Translations under genes and position numbers: made by a program
In this document: piece by piece, positions 57,818 to 64,000 of the stretch
How the letters are laid out: each line of letters starts with the position of its first letter
How positions within the stretch are numbered: position 1 is the first letter of the stretch
Notes under the pieces: generated by a model
What the model was told of the DNA's origin: nothing
Databases searched by the model: none
Seen by the model: only the letters and a program-made list of their open reading frames with translations
NCBI GenBank assembly: GCA_029392475.1
Contig: CP113940.1
Span: forward strand, 930,001-994,000
DNA length: 64,000 bases
Reading direction: 5' to 3'
Source: Streptococcaceae bacterium ESL0687
GTDB taxonomy: Bacteria; Bacillota; Bacilli; Lactobacillales; Streptococcaceae

Positions 57818-58162
57818 CTAGTCCAGAAAATCTTCAAGACTTCGACCTGACTGGTCCTTCCATTCCTTAGGCCCGTCATAAGGGCTTCCCGCAACAATCT
57901 CTGCTGCTTCAGAAGGTGAGTTAAAGGTAAAATCCTTGAGGAAAAGACCAGCTTCATTAATGGTTCCAACCTCGATTAGCTGATCAAGGAGGTCATATTT
58001 AGTAAAACTTGCACTGGTAGGTTTGGGTGTCCTATGAGACCCTTCAAGTACCATCATTTCCTCACTTGTTGGCACAAAGACAGCCTCAGCATCAGCCCCG
58101 CGCGCCTTTAAGTAGAAAACTTGTTCTTCTATATCCTTATCTTTTGATAAATCCTTATTCAT
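57818..58162 (-). CDS. DUF4357 domain protein
   Basis: Protein of 114 residues. The first part has FYLKARGADAEAVFVPT and MVLEGSHRT; the C-terminal part has the DUF4357 signature FNSPSEAAEIVAGSPYDG followed by KEWKDQSGRSLEDF. The domain is often found at the end of GIY-YIG or restriction-type proteins; here it stands alone. The start at 58162 (MNKDLSKD) is 5 nt after GGAGG; the in-frame extension to 58192 lacks support. Last gene of a three-gene operon; function unknown. Confidence 0.75.
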   Translation of the reverse strand: MNKDLSKDKDIEEQVFYLKARGADAEAVFVPTSEEMMVLEGSHRTPKPTSASFTKYDLLDQLIEVGTINEAGLFLKDFTFNSPSEAAEIVAGSPYDGPKEWKDQSGRSLEDFLD

Positions 58163-58231
58163 CACAACCTCCTTTATTGAACAAGCAAGCAAGCCGGCTT
58201 ATCTTGTCCTATCTTATCAGTCTTATTAGTC

Positions 58232-58576
58232 TTACAGCTCACTTGTAAGTTTAAAACTTCCGTGGTAGTAAACAAGACCACGTCCCCCGTAAGACTTGTC
58301 GTCAGGCCAGTTGACAAAAGACCAAACCTTGCCTTCTTTAAGGTCAATGGTGTGAGACACGCTAGCTCCAGCCTTTTCAATCCAGTTGACCGCAATAACA
58401 CCGTCTCTAATATCAGCCGGATAAATCTTCTCAAGTTCAGTATTTCCCTTGTCCTGGTCAAGAGCAGTCCAGCGCATAGAGTCCTCAGTCAAATACTCAA
58501 GTTTAAAGGCAATCTGTGTTCCTTCAAACCTAACTTCTGCAGTCTTTCCAACTAAATCCTTAAAAGTCTTTACCAT
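58232..58576 (-). CDS. MoaF-related calycin-like protein
   Basis: Protein of 114 residues. The pattern LVGKTAEVRFEGTQIAFKL, then a MRWTA segment, GVIAVNWIEKAGASVSHTID and a C-terminal GSFKLTSEL resembles the MoaF/MoaF-like beta-barrel fold. No catalytic residues are obvious; such barrels bind small ligands. It follows the MBL-fold gene after 21 bp and precedes the DUF4357 gene after about 70 bp. Confidence 0.65.
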   Translation of the reverse strand: MVKTFKDLVGKTAEVRFEGTQIAFKLEYLTEDSMRWTALDQDKGNTELEKIYPADIRDGVIAVNWIEKAGASVSHTIDLKEGKVWSFVNWPDDKSYGGRGLVYYHGSFKLTSEL

Positions 58577-58597
58577 GTCTAGTCCTCCTCAGAACTC

Positions 58598-59404
58598 TTA
58601 GTCCCACTTCATTTCGCCAGTTACAACCTTGGCACTCATATCAAGGCTTCCTTCGGGAAGACTTGGGTAGATTTCCTTCATTTTATCAATAATCTCTTGG
58701 CTGGTTTGGCTTTCTTCCTCAACCTTGATGAATTTTTCAATATAGTCACGGGTTGCTTTGATATTTCTTTCAGAAAAATCAGCTCCCACTCTAAAGTGAC
58801 CAGGAATAACAGTCTCAGGCTCAAGAGATAATAAACCATCTAAATCCTTAATCCAAGCCTTTTGGCTCTCAATAGTCTTAGTATCAGCCATGAACAAATG
58901 ACTTCCCACAGCCACTAAAATCCCACCTAGAAGAATCTTATCCTGTCTTTCATAAAGGGTTTGTTTCTTAGGATCTGCCCCGTAAATTTCAAAGTCCAAA
59001 CCTTCAAGACTAACCTTATCCTTAACTTCCTCAGGAATAATAATCTTATCTGGTGCTCCGTCCTTTAAGGTATCAGCCCAAACGGTAAGCTTTGCCTCAT
59101 AAGAGTCTTTAATACGTTCAATATTTGACGCAGTCGCAAGAACACGCGCATTAGGAAAAGCCTTTTTAACCTGGTCTGTTCCAAAGTAGTAGTCTGGATC
59201 ACTGTAAGAGATATAGATGGTTTCAATCTCAATCCCTCGGTCACGAACAAGAGCTACAATCTTATCAGCATCGTGCTTTGAAAACTGAGTATCAACCAAA
59301 AGCCCCTTACCTGCCCTTTCAATAACAATGGCAGTTGACCCAAAAACAGGATCTGGATTCATCACATAATAAGTAGCTTCCTTACCCTTTAATTCCTTAT
59401 ACAT
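58598..59404 (-). CDS. MBL-fold protein with altered metal site
   Basis: Metallo-beta-lactamase-fold protein of 268 residues. The fold markers ERAGKGLLVDTQFS (beta strands and Asp38), GSHLFMADT and VIPGHF are present. The canonical HxHxDH motif is replaced: residues 66-75 read SYSDPDYYFG, so the His positions are Tyr67, Asp69 and Tyr72, and only Asp71 remains. It may bind metal differently or be a non-hydrolytic sensor. It has AGGATAAG upstream. First gene of the operon with the MoaF-like and DUF4357 genes. Confidence 0.85.
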   Translation of the reverse strand: MYKELKGKEATYYVMNPDPVFGSTAIVIERAGKGLLVDTQFSKHDADKIVALVRDRGIEIETIYISYSDPDYYFGTDQVKKAFPNARVLATASNIERIKDSYEAKLTVWADTLKDGAPDKIIIPEEVKDKVSLEGLDFEIYGADPKKQTLYERQDKILLGGILVAVGSHLFMADTKTIESQKAWIKDLDGLLSLEPETVIPGHFRVGADFSERNIKATRDYIEKFIKVEEESQTSQEIIDKMKEIYPSLPEGSLDMSAKVVTGEMKWD

Positions 59405-59477
59405 TACTTATCCTCCCTCTCTCATCTAACACAAACACAATAGTTACATTACTACATACACACTAGTCGCTAAGAAA

Positions 59478-59532
59478 CAAGAAAGATTCTTATGAAAACA
59501 CAGATATATTTTCATAAGGATAAATCTTCTTA
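59478..59532 (-). repeat. Imperfect inverted repeat in the leader of the MBL-fold operon
   Basis: CTTATGAAAA (59489-59498) and TTTTCATAAG (59509-59518) pair perfectly. Pairing extends outward through AGATT/AATCT and AAGAA/TTCTT with a small bulge. It lies just after the predicted transcription start at about 59534. Confidence 0.65.
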
Positions 59533-59540
59533 ACAATTAA

Positions 59541-59569
59541 ATCTTATACTCTTGTGGATTATAAGTCAA
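59541..59569 (-). promoter_or_regulatory. Promoter of the MBL-fold operon
   Basis: TTGACT (59569-59564) and TAAGAT (59546-59541) are 17 bp apart, giving a leader of about 130 nt that begins with the inverted repeat. Confidence 0.6.
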
Positions 59570-59606
59570 ATAAGAAAGCCCTAACATAAGCTTACTATAT
59601 ACTAGC

Positions 59607-60302
59607 TTAAGAGGCAGTCACAAGCTGGCTAAAATAAGACCTTAAAGCCTCATTTTCAGTCTCCGAAAGATTCAGATAGCTATTATCATTTCCCTGGTTT
59701 TGCATGGTCACAAAAACCTTAGGCACTCCCTCATTTATGGTAAAGAAGTAGACATGTTTTTTCAGATAAGGCATGGTAGCCGCATCAGAATAGACAGCAA
59801 CAAGGGCGTAAGCTCCGTCCGCATGACCACTTGTAGACCACTTAAGATTCAGAGGCTCATTGTCAAGAGCTGCCTTCCAGGAGCTAGCTCCCAAAATATC
59901 ATCAGGCAGCTTAAGACCATAGAGGTCAACATCATTACCAAGCCCGTACTCCTGGTAGGTCTGGTTCATCTCCTGCCCCCAAGTTACCATAAAGTCCCGT
60001 AAACCTTGAGCCTTGCCCTCATTCCACACGTCCTGGGCTACTGCTGCATCTTGTGTATCTTTTGAAGACTGAGAAGACTGACTGGATGACGCCTCATCTG
60101 ATTTAGTAGTCGATTCAGTAGTTGATTCAATAATAGATTCAATAATAGATTCAGAAGATATTTGACTGGACGACTTAATCTCACTACTTGAACTGGTTTC
60201 ATTATGACCAGCAGTCGACCGCCCGCACCCTATCAAAAGAGCAAGAGCAAGCAGACCCGAACTACAAAGACCAACCCTTAAAAATCTTTTCATACACATC
60301 AT
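59607..60302 (-). CDS. DUF4767 lipoprotein
   Basis: Predicted lipoprotein of 231 residues. The signal peptide is basic, with a hydrophobic core and lipobox LLIGCG. A Ser/Glu-rich linker follows, with the repeated units IIES and TTES. A C-terminal DUF4767-type domain starts at VWNEGKAQGLRDFMVTWGQ and includes DLYGLKLPDDIL. Function unknown. AAGGAAG lies 7 nt before the ATG at 60302; an inner Met (60293, MKRFLR) is a possible start and the longer frame to 60380 is not supported. Confidence 0.78.
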   Translation of the reverse strand: MMCMKRFLRVGLCSSGLLALALLIGCGRSTAGHNETSSSSEIKSSSQISSESIIESIIESTTESTTKSDEASSSQSSQSSKDTQDAAVAQDVWNEGKAQGLRDFMVTWGQEMNQTYQEYGLGNDVDLYGLKLPDDILGASSWKAALDNEPLNLKWSTSGHADGAYALVAVYSDAATMPYLKKHVYFFTINEGVPKVFVTMQNQGNDNSYLNLSETENEALRSYFSQLVTAS

Positions 60303-60333
60303 ACATACACTTCCTTTATAACTTATTAGGTTA

Positions 60334-60361
60334 ATTCTAGCAGAGCAGGTAGTAAATACAA
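60334..60361 (-). promoter_or_regulatory. Promoter of the DUF4767 lipoprotein gene
   Basis: TTGTAT (60361-60356) and the extended -10 TGCTAGAAT (hexamer at 60339-60334) are 16 bp apart. Confidence 0.6.
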
Positions 60362-60362
60362 G

Positions 60363-60387
60363 AAAAAGCATGCAGGGCATGCTTTTT
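60363..60387 (-). terminator. Terminator of the two-gene cassette
   Basis: AAAAAGCATGC and GCATGCTTTTT around a 3-nt loop, followed by T on the minus strand. It isolates the cassette from the lipoprotein gene. Confidence 0.85.
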
Positions 60388-60486
60388 GATAGAAATATTT
60401 TTTTAAAATTCAGTATGGGGTATAATTGGAATACTTTTCAAAGATACTAAAATAAAATATCAAACTATAATATTTTCATATTTATC

Positions 60487-61299
60487 CTAGTTGAATAAAG
60501 ATATTATTAAGCCATGTAATTTTTGGGCAGCCTCAGCTGCAGCAGCTGCCATTGGTACGCCCTTTAATACAACCTGGATTGTATTAATTGCTGTCTTAAT
60601 AATTTGCTTTTTGGGTTGCGTTTCCTCTCTCTCAGATTCTATGAGTCTAATATTATCCATTATAACACCTTGAATAACTACATTATCAGATAGTTCTTTT
60701 TCAACGTTAGCCTTTAATTCAGAAATACATTCATCAATATCTGACTGGTTTACCTGAATATTTTGCGTTGCCTTTAAAGTACTGTTATCATTAGAAATGT
60801 TTACTTGGGCTTGACCACCACTTACATTTATCACAAATTTATTCTCCTCATCATATCCCATGTCTATTGAAATCTCGGATAAATATTCCTCAACCATATT
60901 TACAAAAGGTGTAAAGACTCGATTCCCAAATTCTTTAACCATATCTTGATACTTCCTGGAAGATGTATAGCCCCGACCAAGAATATGAGTTTGAACAGAA
61001 TCATCTTCACTAATCACTTTCAAAATTTGGTAAATAGAACTAATTTCTTGTTCCGGTGTATCACCGGTATCCAAAATATAACCATAATATTGAGATGTCT
61101 CAAAAATTTCATTTCTCAAATTAGGACGTTCTACATAAACACTTTGGATGTATTCACTAATTATTGGTGTATTATCAATATATTCAACAAACATTTTAAT
61201 TTTAGAGTCAACCTCACCGTGATGAGCATTAATAACTCCCGAAGCCAGTAATCTAAATCTTTTGCTTATTTTTTTTAAATCTTTTTTGTTAATTTCCAT
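60487..61299 (-). CDS. Uncharacterised helical protein with Ala-rich C-terminus (cassette gene 2)
   Basis: Protein of 270 residues that I cannot assign to a named family. The N-terminal half is helical (KRFRLLASGVINAHHGEVD, FVEYIDNTPIISEYIQSV, then DTGDTPEQEISSIYQIL). The middle has GRGYTSSRKYQDMVKEFGNR. A polar segment FVINVSGGQAQVNISNDNST follows, with KATQN after it, a pattern I recall from other uncharacterised Firmicute proteins. The C-terminal 25 residues (KGVPMAAAAAEAAQKLHG and hydrophobic end) may be a membrane-active helix. The ATG at 61299 has GGAG 9 nt upstream, inside the preceding gene; GTG at 61314 is an alternative. Confidence 0.7.
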   Translation of the reverse strand: MEINKKDLKKISKRFRLLASGVINAHHGEVDSKIKMFVEYIDNTPIISEYIQSVYVERPNLRNEIFETSQYYGYILDTGDTPEQEISSIYQILKVISEDDSVQTHILGRGYTSSRKYQDMVKEFGNRVFTPFVNMVEEYLSEISIDMGYDEENKFVINVSGGQAQVNISNDNSTLKATQNIQVNQSDIDECISELKANVEKELSDNVVIQGVIMDNIRLIESEREETQPKKQIIKTAINTIQVVLKGVPMAAAAAEAAQKLHGLIISLFN

Positions 61300-61747
61300 T
61301 TTGCATTTCTCCACAAAAAGGACAATAGCCTCCTATCATTTTCAAACCTGGACTAATTTTAGCCTCTTTATGGCAACATTCATAAGTTTGAATTTCTAAA
61401 ATATCTATTCTCGAAACAAGTTGATCTGTAGGTTCCTCTTTTATTTTTTTACCAGCTTTATATTTTATACTCCCATCTTTGAATCTTTCTTCCAATTTTA
61501 TATTGAAACCATTAAAAAGATTTAATACATGATTCTTAGCAATTTTTAACGAAAGTTCTCTAATTTCCTCAGTAATTATACTATCAGGAATTAACCCACA
61601 GCTTGGGCACCAAATTTGAATTTGAGATTTATCTTCAAAGTCAGTAGGTGTTATCTTAAATAACTCGCTACACAATGAACATTGGAAAGCAGAATAACCA
61701 TCCAAATCTGTTGGAATTGGCACACTCAACATCTTTTCATTAGCCAT
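61289..61747 (-). CDS. Double zinc-ribbon protein (cassette gene 1)
   Basis: Protein of 152 residues with two Cys clusters. Cys23/Cys26 (QCSLCSE) pair with Cys47/Cys50 (WCPSCGL), and Cys124/Cys125/His126 (ECCHKEA) pair with Cys142/Cys145 (YCPFCGE). Between them is a charged helix (about 55-90). No catalytic motif is seen. It may act as sensor, adaptor or nucleic-acid binder for the protein encoded downstream, which overlaps it by 11 bp. ATG at 61747 lies 10 nt after AGGAGG; a TTG at 61753 (4 nt) is possible. Confidence 0.72.
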   Translation of the reverse strand: MANEKMLSVPIPTDLDGYSAFQCSLCSELFKITPTDFEDKSQIQIWCPSCGLIPDSIITEEIRELSLKIAKNHVLNLFNGFNIKLEERFKDGSIKYKAGKKIKEEPTDQLVSRIDILEIQTYECCHKEAKISPGLKMIGGYCPFCGEMQNGN

Positions 61748-61892
61748 ATACAATAATCCTCCTAAATCCTTTCATATTTCATATTTAACCTTTCTTTTTT
61801 TAAAATTTTAAAATTATTTTTATAACAATATCCCCCATATACTATATGATACCATGTGGATTTATTCCCACAAGACCGAAAAACCTGGCAAA

Positions 61893-61919
61893 CAAAAAAG
61901 CACGTAGTTACGTGCTTTT
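61893..61919 (-). terminator. Terminator of the hsd operon
   Basis: AAAAGCACGTA and TACGTGCTTTT form a stem that starts in the hsdS stop codon and is followed by T on the minus strand. Confidence 0.82.
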
Positions 61920-63117
61920 AAACAAACATTTTTTGTAAAAATCCTTTTTTAAGGGTTTTAAGCTGGTCAAGTTTTTTCTCTGCTTGATTAATTTTTTTAT
62001 CAAAATCTGCAAAGAAGGTTCCGATTTTTTCCTGTTCTGGGAGGGAAGGGAAAATTATTTTATATTGTCCCAACTGTGGGACCGTTAATTGAGGAACACC
62101 AGTAGATTCTATAAAAGGATTGCATATATTTATATAATTTTCTAAAAAGTAAATATTAAATTTTGATTTTATAGTCAACAAACGAACTACTGGAGTAAAA
62201 TTATTTATTTGAGCACGTGCAAAACCAACATCTCCCCTACCTGTTACTGTTACTGCTGGTGCTTCTACCTTGTAACTATCAGAATATCCAACGACACCAT
62301 TGTTCAATAAAGAGTTTGCAAGAATTGGGTACTTCCCTCTCTTTTTGGATGCTTTTTTAGGCATATCTCCACCTGCTGAAATAACGCTCTTATCTTTTAA
62401 TTTACACATCTCCCACTCCCCTTCAAATTCTTGGAATCTAAGTTGTGGGATTTTTTGTCCTGGGGCTGGGAACATTTTTTGGAGGTAGCCTTTTTTCATT
62501 TCTTTAAGGTCTGCCAGTCTCTTTTCATACAAGGCGATTAACTTATCCAGCTGGGCAAAGAAGGCTCCGATTTTTTCTTGTTCTTTATAATCTGGAAAAC
62601 AGACCGAAGTTTTAGATATATTTGTCTTACTCAATGATAAAACTTTTGTACCCTGCATCAATTTATATAATGATTCATGATAAATTTTACTATTAAGATA
62701 ATGCCCTAAATATAAGGGAGCAAAAATATTTTTTGGACGGGCTACAATAGTATGTAAACCTGCTACAATAGGATGTTTTTTAACATTACATACTTCTATG
62801 GATTTTCCAACACTCTCATCTTCGGCAGCATCCGCTATAACAATATCTCCATCTTTTAAAAAAGATTTTTTAAATTTATCTTCAGATGCTCCCCTTATAT
62901 ACGGAATCATCTTATCTGAAGCATCTAAAACAGAATTAAATTTTGTCAAAATATCACCATAATGGATATTTTTAATTTTTCCTTCATCATATACTAGATT
63001 TTCACGTGATAATGAATTAGTCGGAACTGACAAATCAAATAAATTATCAAATTTCTCTTCTTCCCACTCCCCTTCAAAGCCTTTAAATCTTAGTTGGGGT
63101 TTTTCTTTTTTGGCCAT
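61918..63117 (-). CDS. hsdS: Type I restriction-modification specificity subunit HsdS
   Basis: DNA-recognition subunit of 399 residues. Two target-recognition domains (about 20-165 and 225-365) are separated by conserved helical spacers. Both spacers carry EQEKIGAFFAQLDKLIALYE or the similar EQEKIGTFFADFDKKINQAE, ending in KKGYLQKMF and KKGFLQKMF. Each half begins with PQLRFKGFEGEWE or PQLRFQEFEGEWE. Each domain reads half of a bipartite target. The gene starts with ATG overlapping the hsdM stop by 1 bp (TAATG). Confidence 0.94.
   Translation of the reverse strand: MAKKEKPQLRFKGFEGEWEEEKFDNLFDLSVPTNSLSRENLVYDEGKIKNIHYGDILTKFNSVLDASDKMIPYIRGASEDKFKKSFLKDGDIVIADAAEDESVGKSIEVCNVKKHPIVAGLHTIVARPKNIFAPLYLGHYLNSKIYHESLYKLMQGTKVLSLSKTNISKTSVCFPDYKEQEKIGAFFAQLDKLIALYEKRLADLKEMKKGYLQKMFPAPGQKIPQLRFQEFEGEWEMCKLKDKSVISAGGDMPKKASKKRGKYPILANSLLNNGVVGYSDSYKVEAPAVTVTGRGDVGFARAQINNFTPVVRLLTIKSKFNIYFLENYINICNPFIESTGVPQLTVPQLGQYKIIFPSLPEQEKIGTFFADFDKKINQAEKKLDQLKTLKKGFLQKMFV
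62009..62584. repeat. Pair of direct repeats within hsdS
   Basis: A 30-bp segment at 62009-62038 and another at 62555-62584 are identical at 28 positions (core GCAAAGAAGG and TCCGATTTTTTC). They code the conserved spacer of each half and flank one target-recognition domain. Confidence 0.75.
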
Positions 63118-64000
63118 TAGTCTGCTCCTTTGTCTGGAGTTTTACTAGGGCTAAAGAGGTCAATCATCAAATCAAGCATGGCCTTGTTTTCTGGTGTTTC
63201 TTCAAGCTCTTCAAGCATGCCCTTAAATATTTCCTCTTGGGCCGTGATTTCTGCATCAAGCTCCTTCATACTTTGAGCCAGAGCCACCATATCAACAGGT
63301 TCTTCTTCTTCAAAAGTATCGACATATCGTGGGATATTTAGGTTGTAGTCATTTTCCTTGATTTCCTCAAAAGTTGCCAAATGAGCATATTTATCAAGAT
63401 CCTTGCGGTCGGTATAAGCCTTAAGGATTTTTTCAACCTGCGTATCATTTAAAGTATTTTGATTTTTCCCCTTGTCAAAGTCATTACTTGCATCAATGAA
63501 GAGGACATCGCGATTTTGCTTGTTTTTCTTAAAGACCAAAACTGAGGTTGGGATGGAAGTTCCATAAAAAAGATTAGCGGGAAGCCCAATGACAGCATCC
63601 AAAAAGTTCTTTTCAATCAAGGTCTCCCGAATCTTACCTTCTGCTGCCCCTCTAAAGAGCACACCGTGGGGGAGGACGATGGCCATGACTCCTTCACTAT
63701 TGAGGTGGTAAAGGCCGTGGAGGATGAAGGCGAAGTCAGCCTTGGTCTTAGGAGCAAGTTTTCCGTAGTCGGAGAATCTTGGGTCCTTGAGTTTTGACTC
63801 TGAATTGTCCCACTTGGCTGAATAAGGAGGGTTTGCGACAACTGCGTCAAAGCTTCTAGGCTGGTCTATCCCCTGAGCGTTAACTCCGTCAGGCCAGTCG
63901 GATTCAAGGGTGTCACCATTGTGGAGGGTCATATTATTATAAGAAACCCCGTGCATCATAAGGTTCATCCGGGCCAAGTTATAGGTTGTGGTGTTGAGTT
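63117..64000 (-). CDS. hsdM: Type I restriction-modification methyltransferase HsdM (5' end outside window)
   Basis: C-terminal part of the N6-adenine methyltransferase subunit. The catalytic NPPY motif is in VVANPPYSAKWDN, with the preceding LARMNLMMHG and NGDTLESDWP segments of the family, and IVLPHGVLFRGAAEGKIRE after it. The frame stays open to the window end, where the N-terminal part and probably hsdR lie. It forms a complex with HsdS and methylates the site that HsdS recognises. Confidence 0.94.
   Translation of the reverse strand, partial: LNTTTYNLARMNLMMHGVSYNNMTLHNGDTLESDWPDGVNAQGIDQPRSFDAVVANPPYSAKWDNSESKLKDPRFSDYGKLAPKTKADFAFILHGLYHLNSEGVMAIVLPHGVLFRGAAEGKIRETLIEKNFLDAVIGLPANLFYGTSIPTSVLVFKKNKQNRDVLFIDASNDFDKGKNQNTLNDTQVEKILKAYTDRKDLDKYAHLATFEEIKENDYNLNIPRYVDTFEEEEPVDMVALAQSMKELDAEITAQEEIFKGMLEELEETPENKAMLDLMIDLFSPSKTPDKGAD

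Overview
The window is chromosomal DNA of a low-GC Gram-positive coccus of the Streptococcaceae, most likely Lactococcus or a close relative (for example Pseudolactococcus or Floricoccus). This rests on gene order: an F1Fo-ATPase operon that starts with the c subunit and has no atpI, tdk-prfA-prmC-tsaC-glyA, coaB-coaC-panT, rnz-SDR-recJ-apt, and LysM protein/ferredoxin/EbsA/pepT. It also rests on a CIRCE-controlled hrcA-grpE-dnaK operon and on AT-rich sigma-A promoters with extended -10 elements. I cannot name the species.

From 1 to about 55 kb the window is almost all core genome. It starts with a phosphate-uptake module: a truncated pstS facing a PhoP/PhoR two-component pair, with four 11-bp-phased Pho-box repeats in front of pstS. 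Next comes atpEBFHAGDC on the minus strand, with the competence DNA-uptake genes comEA-comEC upstream. An ABC exporter and the hrcA-grpE-dnaK chaperone operon follow. Then come cell-wall hydrolases, a phosphoglycerate-mutase-like phosphatase, a nucleoid-associated protein and the translation/one-carbon cluster glyA-tsaC-prmC-prfA-tdk. A plus-strand block (26.3-31.4 kb) holds a tautomerase, a Na+/H+ antiporter, coenzyme A synthesis with pantothenate uptake, and phosphoglucomutase. The next minus-strand genes are a tiny DUF4044 protein, trxA, mutS2 and cvpA, followed by rnhC and lepB on the plus strand.

Between 36.7 and 50.9 kb are ftsEX, prfB (without the usual programmed frameshift), queG, a DUF402 phosphatase, a purine permease and a HAD phosphatase. 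These are followed by cmk, a LysM protein, a ferredoxin, an EbsA-like protein, pepT, and dnaD-nth-trmK-nif3. The rnz-SDR-recJ-apt operon and a tRNA-Arg(CCG) close the core part.

From about 55.4 kb to the end the content becomes accessory. It holds an unrecognised 284-residue protein with an apparently leaderless start and a CapA-like surface phosphoesterase. A three-gene operon follows, encoding an MBL-fold protein whose metal-binding histidines are replaced, a MoaF-like protein and a DUF4357 protein. After that come a DUF4767 lipoprotein, a compact two-gene cassette (double zinc-ribbon protein plus a helical protein with an Ala-rich tail) of unknown function, and a type I restriction-modification locus (hsdS and truncated hsdM). 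The two-gene cassette beside hsdMS is the best candidate for an undescribed, possibly defence-related, system.

Regulatory points that stand out are the phased Pho boxes at pstS and two CIRCE-like repeats flanking the hrcA promoter, one of which is also a terminator. A third is a set of genes whose -10 element lies exactly 6 nt before an ATG with no Shine-Dalgarno sequence, which predicts leaderless mRNAs.
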